This document shows positions 7,280 to 15,465 of a stretch of DNA of 50,079 nt, one piece after another. Below the pieces are notes generated by a model, which had not been told where the DNA came from, made no database searches, and saw only the letters and a program-made list of their open reading frames with translations. The translations under genes and the position numbers were made by a program. Every line of letters starts with the position of its first letter. The stretch's first letter is position 1. The stretch is from the NCBI GenBank assembly GCA_021166835.1, contig JAJPEN010000040.1:1-50079 (forward strand), in the 5' to 3' direction. The DNA is from Burkholderiaceae bacterium. Lineage in GTDB: Bacteria; Pseudomonadota; Gammaproteobacteria; Burkholderiales; Burkholderiaceae.

Positions 7280-8956
7280 ATGTCGTCAGCTGCAAGAGAG
7301 GCAATCGCCGTTCTCGAAGCAAACGGGATCGATCGGGTGTTCGGAAACCCGGGCACTACCGAAGTCCCCCTTCTGGATGCCACCGTGTCAGGCGAAGTCG
7401 CTTTCCATCTCTGCCTTCACGAGGGTGTTGCGGTAGCGATGGCCGACGGCTACGGGCGCGCGACGAACAGTGTGGGCGTGGTCATGGTCCACACCTCGGT
7501 GGGCACGGCGAACACTCTGGCCAACCTGATCAACCTGAGCAGCGATCGCTCGCCCCTGCTCGTGATCGCCGGCGACAAGGACGACAGACTGAGCGGACGC
7601 GGGTGTTTCTGCGAAGTATCCGATCTTCCCGGACTCGTGCGGCAGGCGACCAAGGAGGCCTGGCGTGTAACGCTTCCGCAAAAACTGCCCGAACTCGTAT
7701 TGCGTGGGCTCAAGGTGGCCCAGACTCCGGCCCGCGGACCGGTCTTCCTCGCAGCGCCAGAGAATTACATGGCCGAGGAACTGAGTACGGAGTTCGTTGG
7801 CCTGTACCGCCGCAGAGCGGACAAGATCACGCTGCGCACGCATCCGGAAGAACTCGTGGCGGTGTTACAGGCGCTGGCGAGCGCCGAGCGCCCGTTGCTT
7901 CTCGCCGGAAACGAGGTCGGAGCGGGCGAAGCGATGTCGCTGCTCGTCGATCTGGCCGAACGGTTCTGCGTTCCTGTCGTCGGCGAGGAAGTTTTCACGA
8001 CGAACTCGCTCAACTTCCCCACCGATCACCCCTATTACCACGGCAATTTCGCCCCCGACATTGACGTCGTGCGGGACGCGGACCTGATCGTCTCGATTGG
8101 CGCGCGCATGTTCATGGAGTACACGTGGCCGGTGCAGCCCTATCTGCGTGCCGGAGTGCGCCTGCATCAGATCGGAGCCGATGCCAACGAACTCGGCAAG
8201 ATCTATCGGGCTGAACGGGCCATACTGTCCGACGTCGGTGACGCCCTGCGCGAGATGTGCCGGTTGACCGCCGATGGGACGATCGCCATGCCGCGCGAGG
8301 CGGCGCTCGAGCGCCGCCTCGCGCGTGCGCGGAAGCAATCGTCGGTATACATCGCCTCCCCGCCTGCAAACGACCTCGTCAGGCCGACCGCGACAGGCGC
8401 ACTGCATCCGCTGCGACTGCTCGAGCTGCTGGACTCGATTCTGCCCAGCGATCTCGCGATCGTCGACGAATCGGTGCTTTCCAAATCACTGATGCAGACG
8501 CGTTTCCGCCTCGATGCCAACCGATTGTATTTTGGAACTTCGGGCGGCGGACTCGGCTGGGGAATTCCGGCCGCGGTCGGGGTGCAACTCGGAATGCCGG
8601 GGCGGCGAGTCGTTGCCTTCGTCGGCGACGGAGGTGCACTTTTCAACATCCAGGCGCTGTGGAGCGCGGCGCACCTGCGCGCGCCGGTCATCGTCGTGAT
8701 CGTCAACAACGACGGTTACATGGCCGTGCGCCGCGGATTGCGGGAATTCGGCGAGGCCTCGCAGCGATCGGGGCGATTCCCCGGTTCCTCGTTCTCGAGC
8801 CCCGGAATCGATTTTTGCGCGATCGCGCGCGGGTTCGGCGTGCGCGCAGTGTCGGTGCAATCGGAGGAACAGCTCGTCGAAGCGCTGCGATGTGCGCTCG
8901 CCTCCGACGACGCCGTCGTGATCGATGCGCACGTGATCGCATCGCACTATCACTGA
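7280..8956 (+). CDS. thiamine-pyrophosphate enzyme, benzoylformate-decarboxylase/acetolactate-synthase type
   Basis: 558 residues from the ATG at 7280, preceded by GGGAGA. The three-domain TPP fold is complete: an N-terminal pyrimidine domain with catalytic E48 (CLHEGVAVAMADGYGRA), a central domain, and a C-terminal pyrophosphate domain with GDG at 449-451 and NN at 476-477. The overall pattern, including the C-terminal GGGLGWGIPAAVGVQL segment, is closest to benzoylformate decarboxylase-like members. It probably decarboxylates a 2-keto acid or ligates one to an acceptor; the substrate cannot be read. It is the first gene of an operon with an SsuA-type importer and RidA, so the imported compound or its deaminated 2-keto derivative may be the substrate (inference). 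Confidence 0.85.
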   Translation: MSSAAREAIAVLEANGIDRVFGNPGTTEVPLLDATVSGEVAFHLCLHEGVAVAMADGYGRATNSVGVVMVHTSVGTANTLANLINLSSDRSPLLVIAGDKDDRLSGRGCFCEVSDLPGLVRQATKEAWRVTLPQKLPELVLRGLKVAQTPARGPVFLAAPENYMAEELSTEFVGLYRRRADKITLRTHPEELVAVLQALASAERPLLLAGNEVGAGEAMSLLVDLAERFCVPVVGEEVFTTNSLNFPTDHPYYHGNFAPDIDVVRDADLIVSIGARMFMEYTWPVQPYLRAGVRLHQIGADANELGKIYRAERAILSDVGDALREMCRLTADGTIAMPREAALERRLARARKQSSVYIASPPANDLVRPTATGALHPLRLLELLDSILPSDLAIVDESVLSKSLMQTRFRLDANRLYFGTSGGGLGWGIPAAVGVQLGMPGRRVVAFVGDGGALFNIQALWSAAHLRAPVIVVIVNNDGYMAVRRGLREFGEASQRSGRFPGSSFSSPGIDFCAIARGFGVRAVSVQSEEQLVEALRCALASDDAVVIDAHVIASHYH

Positions 8957-8983
8957 GATTCCACGAAAGGAGACAGGACCGTC

Positions 8984-9964
8984 ATGCGAAAGACAGTGAA
9001 ATTCAGCGTGATACTGAATGTGCTGCTCGCTTTTGCGTACTGCATGCCCGCGCATGCGGCGAGCGGTGAGCAGGCGCAGTCGCGCAACGGGTCCGGTGCG
9101 AGCGCCGCGCTCACGCAAGTAACGGTCGGGGTTCTGAACGTATCCGATGCAGCGCCGCTCTATCTCGCGATCCAGAACGGCATCTTCGCCCGCCACGGCT
9201 TGTCCGTTGAAACGGTGCCCGCCGCCGGCGCGGCGCAGGCGACCTCGGGGCTCGTCTCTGGAGACATGCAATTCGCGTTTGGAAGTTACGTTCCGTTCAT
9301 CCTCGCCGCGCAGAAAGGGGTGGGGCTGAAGATCGCAGCGCCCGCCGACGATGTGAACGACGCCTTCAGTCGCGTGGTAGTCGCGAAAGACAGTCCGTTC
9401 CAGACCGCGTCCGACCTGAAAGGCAGGAAGATTGCGGTTTCGGCGCTGATCAATTTCGGCACTCTCGGCATCCAGGAGGCACTCAAGGCCTCAGGCGTCG
9501 ATCCGAAAGACGTCACCTTCGTGACCTTCCCGTTTCCCAACATGATGGCGGCGCTGGAGCACGGACAGGTGGATGCGGCATGGCTCGTCGAGCCGTTCCT
9601 GACACAGGCCCGCGACTCGGGCAAGACGAGAGACCTGTTCAACCCGTTCAGCGGAAAGATGCAAGGCGTCCCGGCCGCCGGGTTCATGATGACGGCGGGC
9701 TACGCGAAGGCGCACGCCGATGTGGCAGCGAAATTCCGGCGAGCCATGGCCGAAGCGAGCGGATTGGCGACCAGCGACCCTCTGGTCGTCCGAAAAATCA
9801 TTCCGACCTTCACGAAGATCCCGGCTCCGGTGGCCATGAAAATAGGTCTGCCGGCGTATACGTCGGTGCTCGAGCCTTCGCAATTGCAGCGCCTCGCCGA
9901 TGTCATGGCGAGCAATGGCCTGCTCGGAAATGGGTTCGACACCTCGGTCTTTTTCGGTGACTGA
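8984..9964 (+). CDS. ABC transporter substrate-binding protein, SsuA/NMT1 type
   Basis: 326 residues with a signal peptide (about 1-26, ending PAHAAS) and no lipobox cysteine at the cleavage site, so it is a soluble periplasmic binding protein. The mature protein has the NMT1/SsuA pattern: AAPLYLAIQNGIFARHGLSV near the start, then DLKGRKIAVSAL, then a central MAALEHGQVDAAWLVEPFL. Family members bind sulfonates, nitrate, aromatic acids or pyrimidine precursors; the ligand cannot be assigned. An AAAGGAG site precedes the ATG. It overlaps the next permease gene by 8 bases and belongs to a five-component importer operon. Confidence 0.85.
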   Translation: MRKTVKFSVILNVLLAFAYCMPAHAASGEQAQSRNGSGASAALTQVTVGVLNVSDAAPLYLAIQNGIFARHGLSVETVPAAGAAQATSGLVSGDMQFAFGSYVPFILAAQKGVGLKIAAPADDVNDAFSRVVVAKDSPFQTASDLKGRKIAVSALINFGTLGIQEALKASGVDPKDVTFVTFPFPNMMAALEHGQVDAAWLVEPFLTQARDSGKTRDLFNPFSGKMQGVPAAGFMMTAGYAKAHADVAAKFRRAMAEASGLATSDPLVVRKIIPTFTKIPAPVAMKIGLPAYTSVLEPSQLQRLADVMASNGLLGNGFDTSVFFGD

Positions 9965-10826
9965 AGCCAACGTACTCTCCCGGGGAGCGATCGCGACGAG
10001 CGGTGTGTCCCCGGCGCGGTCTTCGAAACGGCACTTGCGGCGCTTCGCCGGCACGAGCCGGAGCGCCAGACGCGTGGCCGGGGTCGTGCTCGTCCTCGCG
10101 CTCGGCGAACTGGTCACCAGATCGGGGGCCGTCGACCCGCAGTACGTCCCTCACGTATACACCGTGCTGAGGAGGATGGTGGAGCTGTGCGGCGACGCGA
10201 GCTTCCTGTCACACACCCTGGATACCGTCCAGGCATGGCTCATCGGGCTGGCGCTCTCGGTCGTCGCCGGGGTCGCGCTGGGATTCGTGCTCGGCTCGAA
10301 TCGATTCGTCTACAAGTCCTTCCAGGCGCTTTTCGACTTCGTCCGACCGATTCCTTCCGTCGCGTTGATACCGCTCGGGATGCTGGTGATCGGCCAGGGC
10401 ATGCAGCTCAAGCTCGCGCTCATCGTGTATGCCGCGACCTGGCCGATGCTGTACAACATCGTGTCGGCAATCCGCTCGCTCGATCGCATTCAGCAGGAAA
10501 CGGCCCGCGTCTTCCACATCGGCCGTCATGCCCGTTTCCTGCACATCTTCCTGCCGTCGACCCTGCCTCACCTCGCCACCGGAATCCGGGTCGCCTCCCC
10601 GATCGCCCTGGTTCTGGCAATCAGCGTCGAAATGCTGGGCGGCAGCCGCACGGGGCTCGGGGTGTGGATCCTGGACGCGAATACCGGCGCGGGGCGCGCC
10701 GACCTGGTCTTCGCGGGCACCGCGATCGCCGGCATCCTGGGAGCGCTCGGCAACTGGCTCCTCGCCGTGGCGGAGCGCCGCCTGCTGCCCTGGCACCCGT
10801 CGCATCGCTCGGACAGCACGCGATGA
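9957..10826 (+). CDS. ABC transporter permease (SsuC/TauC type), first of pair
   Basis: 289 residues if started at GTG 9957, which overlaps the stop of the binding-protein gene; an upstream ATG at 9900 is open but buried in that gene. About six membrane helices are visible. The BPD_transp_1 coupling loop is present (ARVFHIGRHARFLHIFLPS), the cytoplasmic EAA-type motif for ATPase contact. The N-terminal 45 residues are basic and cytoplasmic. It is followed by a second, different permease with an ATGA overlap, so the channel is probably a heterodimer. It imports the ligand of the 8984-9964 binding protein. Confidence 0.8.
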   Translation: MTEANVLSRGAIATSGVSPARSSKRHLRRFAGTSRSARRVAGVVLVLALGELVTRSGAVDPQYVPHVYTVLRRMVELCGDASFLSHTLDTVQAWLIGLALSVVAGVALGFVLGSNRFVYKSFQALFDFVRPIPSVALIPLGMLVIGQGMQLKLALIVYAATWPMLYNIVSAIRSLDRIQQETARVFHIGRHARFLHIFLPSTLPHLATGIRVASPIALVLAISVEMLGGSRTGLGVWILDANTGAGRADLVFAGTAIAGILGALGNWLLAVAERRLLPWHPSHRSDSTR

Positions 10827-11671
10827 CGGGAACCGGTTCGGCTCGAGTCGAGACACTGGCTTCGATGCGTCTGGCATCGAGCGGATGGCATTTCTCGCGA
10901 GCGTTCGTGACCCATGTATGGGTTCTGATCGTCGCGGCGATCGCGTGGGAACTGATCGCCCGTTCCGCGAACCTCTTCTACTTCCCTCCGCTCACCACCG
11001 TCCTCGAACATGCGAGGCAGATGTGGTTCTCGGGTCCCGCGTCGAGCGGGTGGCTGACCCAGGCTTTCATGGCCGATGTCGCGTCGAGCCTTGTGCGCGT
11101 CGTACTTGGGCTTCTGGTCGCCGTCGTCCTCGGTGTCCTGGCGGGAACAGCGATCGGACTGCTGCCTCGATTGGGCGATTTCATCGACCCGACGCTTCAG
11201 TTCGCGCGATCGGTCCCGCCGGTGGCACTCGTGCCGATCTTCATGCTCCTGTTCGGAATCGGATCGGAGATGAGGATCACACTGATTGCGTTTACATCGG
11301 TATGGCCCATCCTGTTGAACACGATCACCGGTGTGCGCTCGGTGGAACCTCTGTATCACGCGACCGCCCGCCTCTTTCGGATCGGCATCCAGAAGCGCCT
11401 CGTCCACATCGTTCTGCCGGCGAGCGCTCCCCTCATACTCGCCGGCCTGCGGGTAAGCACGGCGCTGGCTCTCATCGTCATGGTGCTGTCCGAAATGGTC
11501 GCCGCCACCAGTGGGATCGGCTACCGACTGATGTTCGAGCAGCAGAGTTTCGCCCTCGCCAACATGTGGGCGTGCATCGTATTGCTGGGGACGATCGGCT
11601 ACCTGCTCAATGCGATCGTCGTCCTGCTCGAGAAACGGCTTCTGCGGTGGCTGCCGACGCCACGGGAGTAG
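10823..11671 (+). CDS. ABC transporter permease (SsuC/TauC type), second of pair
   Basis: 282 residues. The ATG at 10823 overlaps the previous stop as ATGA. About six transmembrane helices, with the EAA-type loop (TARLFRIGIQKRLVHIVLPA) and a preceding SVPPVALVPIFMLLFGIG helix that is typical of the SsuC group. It is clearly a paralogue of the preceding permease but well diverged from it, which suggests a two-permease importer rather than a recent duplication. The ATPase gene begins 8 bases after its stop. Confidence 0.85.
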   Translation: MTGTGSARVETLASMRLASSGWHFSRAFVTHVWVLIVAAIAWELIARSANLFYFPPLTTVLEHARQMWFSGPASSGWLTQAFMADVASSLVRVVLGLLVAVVLGVLAGTAIGLLPRLGDFIDPTLQFARSVPPVALVPIFMLLFGIGSEMRITLIAFTSVWPILLNTITGVRSVEPLYHATARLFRIGIQKRLVHIVLPASAPLILAGLRVSTALALIVMVLSEMVAATSGIGYRLMFEQQSFALANMWACIVLLGTIGYLLNAIVVLLEKRLLRWLPTPRE

Positions 11672-11679
11672 GAGAGAAC

Positions 11680-12492
11680 ATGACCACGTCGAGCGCTCTT
11701 CTGGAGGTTCGGGAACTCGGTCACTCGTATGGCCGGGGGCCGGGCGCGCTGTCGATTCTCGACGGCATCGGATTCGAGGTCGAGAAGAACCAGATCGTCT
11801 CACTGGTGGGGCCGTCGGGTTGCGGCAAGACGACGTTGCTTTATGCGATATCCGGACTGCTGCGTCCGTCGACGGGCGAGGTTCGCCTGCGTGGCACCCC
11901 GGTGCGCGGCGTGCCGGCCGGTCTGGCGATGGTGTTCCAGGACTACAGCCGATCGCTGTATCCCTGGATGTCGATCGAAAGGAACGTCGACTTCCCGCTC
12001 ATGGCGAACGGCGTGAAGAAACAGGAGCGCCGGGAGCGCGTGAGCACGTGCCTGGAAGCCGTCGGGCTCGCCGGTCATGGGCAGAAATATCCCTGGCAGT
12101 TGTCGGGAGGGATGCAACAACGGGGCGCCATTGCGCGGGCGCTTGCCTGTCGTCCCGACGTGCTTCTGATGGATGAGCCGTTCGCGTCGGTGGACGCGCA
12201 AACCCGGGAGGATCTCGAAGATCTGGTCTTGTCGGTCCGGAAGAGGTTCGACACGACGATCCTGTTCATCACGCACGATATCGACGAAAGCATCTACCTT
12301 TCGGACAAGGTGATCGTCCTTTCGAAATCGCCCACCTTCATACAGGATCAGGTCGACGTCCGCTTTTCGCGCGAGCGGGATCAGATCGGGACGCGCAGCC
12401 TGCCGGAGTTCGGCGTCATGCGTGCTCATATCGCATCGCTCATTCGTGGCGCAGGGGCTCACGTGGGCGGTGCCATGGTCAATCCAGCATGA
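11680..12492 (+). CDS. ABC transporter ATP-binding protein (SsuB/TauB type)
   Basis: 270 residues. Walker A is GPSGCGKTT with K50, the Q-loop lies in AMVFQDYSRSLYPW, the signature is LSGGMQQRGAIARAL, Walker B is VLLMDEPF and the H-loop is FITHDIDE. All catalytic motifs are intact, so it should power the two permeases upstream. The FQDY-LYPW arrangement is characteristic of the nitrate/sulfonate/taurine ATPase group. A GGAGAG site precedes the ATG. The last codons overlap the RidA start as ATGA. Confidence 0.9.
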   Translation: MTTSSALLEVRELGHSYGRGPGALSILDGIGFEVEKNQIVSLVGPSGCGKTTLLYAISGLLRPSTGEVRLRGTPVRGVPAGLAMVFQDYSRSLYPWMSIERNVDFPLMANGVKKQERRERVSTCLEAVGLAGHGQKYPWQLSGGMQQRGAIARALACRPDVLLMDEPFASVDAQTREDLEDLVLSVRKRFDTTILFITHDIDESIYLSDKVIVLSKSPTFIQDQVDVRFSRERDQIGTRSLPEFGVMRAHIASLIRGAGAHVGGAMVNPA

Positions 12493-12875
12493 AAACTTCG
12501 ATCCAACGCTACCCTTCCGAACTCCCGCTGCCCTTCTCCAAAGTCGTTCGCGCCGGCGGCTTCCTGTTCCTGTCGGGACAGGTCGCCCTGGACACGCAGG
12601 GCAAACCGTTGACCGGAGACATCACCGAGCAGACCCGTGCGGTGTTGGACAGCATCGGCGCGACGCTGGCCGAGCATCGAGCGAGCCTCGCTGACGTGGT
12701 GCGTGTCACCGTGTGGCTCGCCGACCTGCAGCAGTTCCCGGCCTTCAACCGGGTGTATGCAGAGTACTTCGGCGCTGCCTTGCCTGCGCGGAGCACCGTG
12801 CAGGCCCAATTGGCCCATGGCGCGGCGATCGAAGTCGAGGTACAGGCGTTCGTCGGCGATGCCGACGGCCGATAG
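12489..12875 (+). CDS. RidA/YjgF family imine deaminase
   Basis: 128 residues. RidA proteins hydrolyse reactive enamine/imine intermediates to keto acids and ammonia. The catalytic arginine is R101 (LPARSTVQ) and the companion acidic residue is E115 (IEVEVQAFV). The conserved FLFLSGQVALD strand is present near residue 25. It is the last gene of the operon (ATGA overlap with the ATPase). Its presence with a TPP 2-keto-acid enzyme suggests that the imported compound is an amine or amino acid converted through an imine to a keto acid (inference). Confidence 0.85.
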   Translation: MKTSIQRYPSELPLPFSKVVRAGGFLFLSGQVALDTQGKPLTGDITEQTRAVLDSIGATLAEHRASLADVVRVTVWLADLQQFPAFNRVYAEYFGAALPARSTVQAQLAHGAAIEVEVQAFVGDADGR

Positions 12876-12907
12876 GGAAAGCTGGTGCGAAAGCCGGCGA
12901 CAGGCGC

Positions 12908-13852
12908 TCAGGCCCGAGCTCGTCGCAATGCCTGCGGTGGCTGACCGAGACCTCGCAGAAAAGCGCGGCGCATGCGGCCGGGATCGCCGAAGCCGGTGGT
13001 CTCTGCGATGCGCTCGAGAGAGTCGTGGCCGGTTTCGACGGCAGTGCGGGCAGTTTCGAGACGCAGGCGTTCCACGGCCTTGGCGGGCGTCGTCCCGGTT
13101 TCGGCCGTGAAGGCACGGGCGAAATTGCGCGGGCTCATCGCGGCGCGTTCAGCCAGACGCTCCACGGTGAGCGGCTCGGCGAGGTGGGCACGCATCCAGT
13201 TGATCAGCTCGACGAAGCGCCCGGTCCTTCCCCCCAGTTCGACGAGAGCAGAGAACTGCGATTGGCCGCCTGGCCTGCGCTGATGGACGACGAGCTGTTG
13301 CGCGACGCGTCGCCCGACGCCCGCGCCGAGATCGTCCTCGATCAGGGCGAGCGCCAGGTCGATGCCCGCCGAAATCCCCGCCGAGGTCCAGATATCGCCG
13401 TCCCGGATGAAGATGCGCTCCGCGTCCAGCTTCACCTTCGGGTAGCGGCGTTCGAGCTGCTCCGTGCTGTCCCAGTGGGTCGTGGCTCGCTTGCCATCGA
13501 GCAGGCCGGCCTCCGCGAGCAGGAAGGCTCCGGAGCAGACGCTCGCAATGCGTCGTGCCGTCACGCTCCTCAGCCAGGCGACGATTCGTTGCGCTGCCGC
13601 CATGGAGCGGATGATCTCGCCGCCCGAAACGAGGACGGTATCGAATGTGCCGTCGCGCAGCGGCTCGGCCGCAAGGCTGAGGCCTGAGGAACTCTCCACG
13701 CGCGCTGTCGGTCGGGAGATGCCGGGCGCCATGACCGTGAGCTCGTAGCTGCCCGGTCGGAAGCGCTCCGCCATTTCGAAGGCTGCGGCCGGCCCGGCCG
13801 CGTCGAGCAGCTGGAAGCCCGGATGGAGCACGACGGCGACGCTTCGCGACAT
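12908..13852 (-). CDS. GlxA-family regulator (DJ-1/PfpI domain plus AraC helix-turn-helix)
   Basis: 314 residues. The N-terminal DJ-1/PfpI-like domain (about 4-175) has its nucleophile elbow at ASVCSGAFLLAEAGLL with C106. The C-terminal part (about 210-312) is an AraC-type double helix-turn-helix (LAERAAMSPRNFARAFTAE; IAETTGFGDPGRMRRAF). Such proteins act as DNA-binding activators, often of nitrogen-compound catabolism. It converges on the RidA gene, so it may be a second regulator of the neighbouring operon or act elsewhere. Its promoter lies against the inverted-repeat element at 13908. Confidence 0.9.
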   Translation of the reverse strand: MSRSVAVVLHPGFQLLDAAGPAAAFEMAERFRPGSYELTVMAPGISRPTARVESSSGLSLAAEPLRDGTFDTVLVSGGEIIRSMAAAQRIVAWLRSVTARRIASVCSGAFLLAEAGLLDGKRATTHWDSTEQLERRYPKVKLDAERIFIRDGDIWTSAGISAGIDLALALIEDDLGAGVGRRVAQQLVVHQRRPGGQSQFSALVELGGRTGRFVELINWMRAHLAEPLTVERLAERAAMSPRNFARAFTAETGTTPAKAVERLRLETARTAVETGHDSLERIAETTGFGDPGRMRRAFLRGLGQPPQALRRARA

Positions 13853-13907
13853 GGCAGTTTTCGCCCGATTTATGTCGTTTCGGTCATCGTCGGCCTGCGA
13901 TAGGGTC

Positions 13908-14177
13908 TAGGGCCTGTTCACCCTACGATCGTCCCCGCGTGAGCCCGAAAAAAGCGCGCAATCAAGGCGCAAAGCACAGCCGTGGCGGGGCCACGGCGAG
14001 CATTTGCAACGCCGATTGCGCGCATTTTTTCGGGCTCACCCTTCGGGCCGGGGCCTGCCGAGCCGCCACACTTCGTTGCTGGCTCCTTGCGTGGCACCGC
14101 CACGCGCGTCGCCAGCGCCTCGTTTGGCGGCTCGGCAGGCCCCGGCGCGGGGACGATCGTAGGGTGAACAGGCCCTA
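13908..14177. repeat. nested inverted-repeat element with three-way-junction fold
   Basis: The 343-base gap 13853-14195 holds no credible gene. The outer arms 13908-13939 and 14146-14177 are perfect 32-base inverted repeats. Inside lie two further stems. Stem A pairs 13939-13963 with 14014-14039 (25 pairs and one bulged A) and holds a small hairpin (13979-13986/13990-13997). Stem B pairs 14048-14068 with 14125-14145 (21 of 21) and holds 14078-14083/14111-14116 and 14089-14094/14100-14105. Both outer ends carry TA, consistent with a TA target duplication. It codes for no transposase, so it may be a non-autonomous MITE- or REP-like element. The family is not identified. Confidence 0.85.
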
Positions 14178-14195
14178 AGGTCGGACGCTCTTCCC

Positions 14196-15425
14196 TTGAA
14201 GGACGTCGAGTTTTTCACGGTCGATGCGGTCCCGATCGACCGCGAACTGCAGGACGCCGGCAATACCGGCCCCGAACTCGCGCAACTGGCGGCGAGCTAT
14301 GCCAACAGCCCGCGCGCGATCGTCGTTCGCGATCCGTCTTCCGACTGGCGGCTGTTCGTCGTGATGCTGCCGCTGGCTTCGCGCCTGTCGCTGATGACGA
14401 ACCCGATCTTCGCGCACCTCACCCGCGCCTGGGGGCTGAACGTGCGCTTCGTCGGCGTCGATCGCGACCAGCTCGTCTACGATTTCCGCGCGCTGCTGTC
14501 CGACCGCACGCTGCGCCTGCTGGTCGACGTGCTCGCCCGCAGCGAAGTCGCGCCGGGCGCGCCGCGCCCGGACAGCGAAGCGCTCGACGTGCTCTTCGCG
14601 TCGCTGGCCGACGAGATGCTCACCACGCTCGATCGCCGGCGCGACGACTGGGGACGGCACCTCGACCGCGAGCACCGCATCGAGCCGCACGCGGCGGGGT
14701 CGCTGTTCGATCGCGCAGGGCGCCATCCCGATTTCCTCGCCCGCCTGCGGGCGGCGCTGCGCGACGAGATCATCGACGTCGACTTCTACGGGCGCGCGCT
14801 GCGCTCGATCGACCTGCGCGAGGACGCGATCGACGCGCGCGTGCGCGCGGTGCTCGAATCGGCGCTCGACCCGGTCACGCTCGCCAAGCTGTCGAAGACC
14901 GGCGCCGGACTGCACCTGGGCTGCTACAACTGGCTGCGCATCGATCGGCGGCACGCCGCGCCACGCGCCCACCTGCTGGCGAGGCTGCCGTCGTTCGCGA
15001 ATTTCTTCGCCGACGCGCTCGTGCCTATCGACGCCTGCGCGCCCGAACGCGGCGCGGCCGACGAAGCGCTGAACGACGATTTCACGATGACGACGAAGGC
15101 CGCCCGCCCCACCTTCGAACTGCGCCCGATCGCCGCGCGCGAACGCAGCGCGCACAGCCTGTACTGGGCGGCCGCGCTGAAACGCGCGATCGACGCCGGC
15201 CAGGATCGCGCGACGATCGAAGCGATCGCGCAGCGCTTCGCGGTCGGCGACAACGTCGTGCGGCGGATCTGGCGCGAGCGACCTGCCGCATTGGGCCAAC
15301 CGCCCACCTGGCAACTGGGCCAGATCCTTCGCCAGTTGCAGGCGAACGGCGAACGCGGGTGGCCGGCCGACGCGGCCGGCTGGCAGTCATTGATCGCGAG
15401 CGCGGTGCCGGCCGAAGCCGCGTGA
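14196..15425 (+). CDS. hypothetical protein, 409 residues
   Basis: I do not recognise this protein. It is soluble, Arg/Asp/Ala-rich and mostly helical, with no signal peptide or membrane helix. Visible segments include FVVMLPLASRLSLMTNPIFA, a central helical region, and a C-terminal helix-turn-helix-like stretch (ATIEAIAQRFAVGDNVVRRI). The only in-frame start near the 5' end is TTG at 14196, without a good ribosome-binding site and only 18 bases after the repeat element; the next in-frame stop upstream lies inside the element. The original 5' end or promoter may therefore have been displaced by insertion. It converges with the glycosyltransferase operon. Confidence 0.6.
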   Translation: MKDVEFFTVDAVPIDRELQDAGNTGPELAQLAASYANSPRAIVVRDPSSDWRLFVVMLPLASRLSLMTNPIFAHLTRAWGLNVRFVGVDRDQLVYDFRALLSDRTLRLLVDVLARSEVAPGAPRPDSEALDVLFASLADEMLTTLDRRRDDWGRHLDREHRIEPHAAGSLFDRAGRHPDFLARLRAALRDEIIDVDFYGRALRSIDLREDAIDARVRAVLESALDPVTLAKLSKTGAGLHLGCYNWLRIDRRHAAPRAHLLARLPSFANFFADALVPIDACAPERGAADEALNDDFTMTTKAARPTFELRPIAARERSAHSLYWAAALKRAIDAGQDRATIEAIAQRFAVGDNVVRRIWRERPAALGQPPTWQLGQILRQLQANGERGWPADAAGWQSLIASAVPAEAA

Positions 15426-15444
15426 TACGAAGAGGAGGCCGACG

Positions 15445-15464
15445 CGCAGCGGCGCGCCGCTGCG
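15445..15464. terminator. GC-rich palindrome between convergent genes
   Basis: A perfect 20-base palindrome (CGCAGCGGCG and its complement) can form an 8-bp stem with a CGCG loop. It lies between the stop at 15425 and the stop at 15466 of convergent genes, as expected of a bidirectional terminator. No strong T-tract is seen. Confidence 0.45.
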
Positions 15465-15465
15465 T

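Noticed and set aside
13918..14167. Two short opposite-strand frames in the repeat element with similar GSAGPG...TIVG ends
   Set aside because: They are mirror products of the inverted arms, not genes; no ribosome-binding site.
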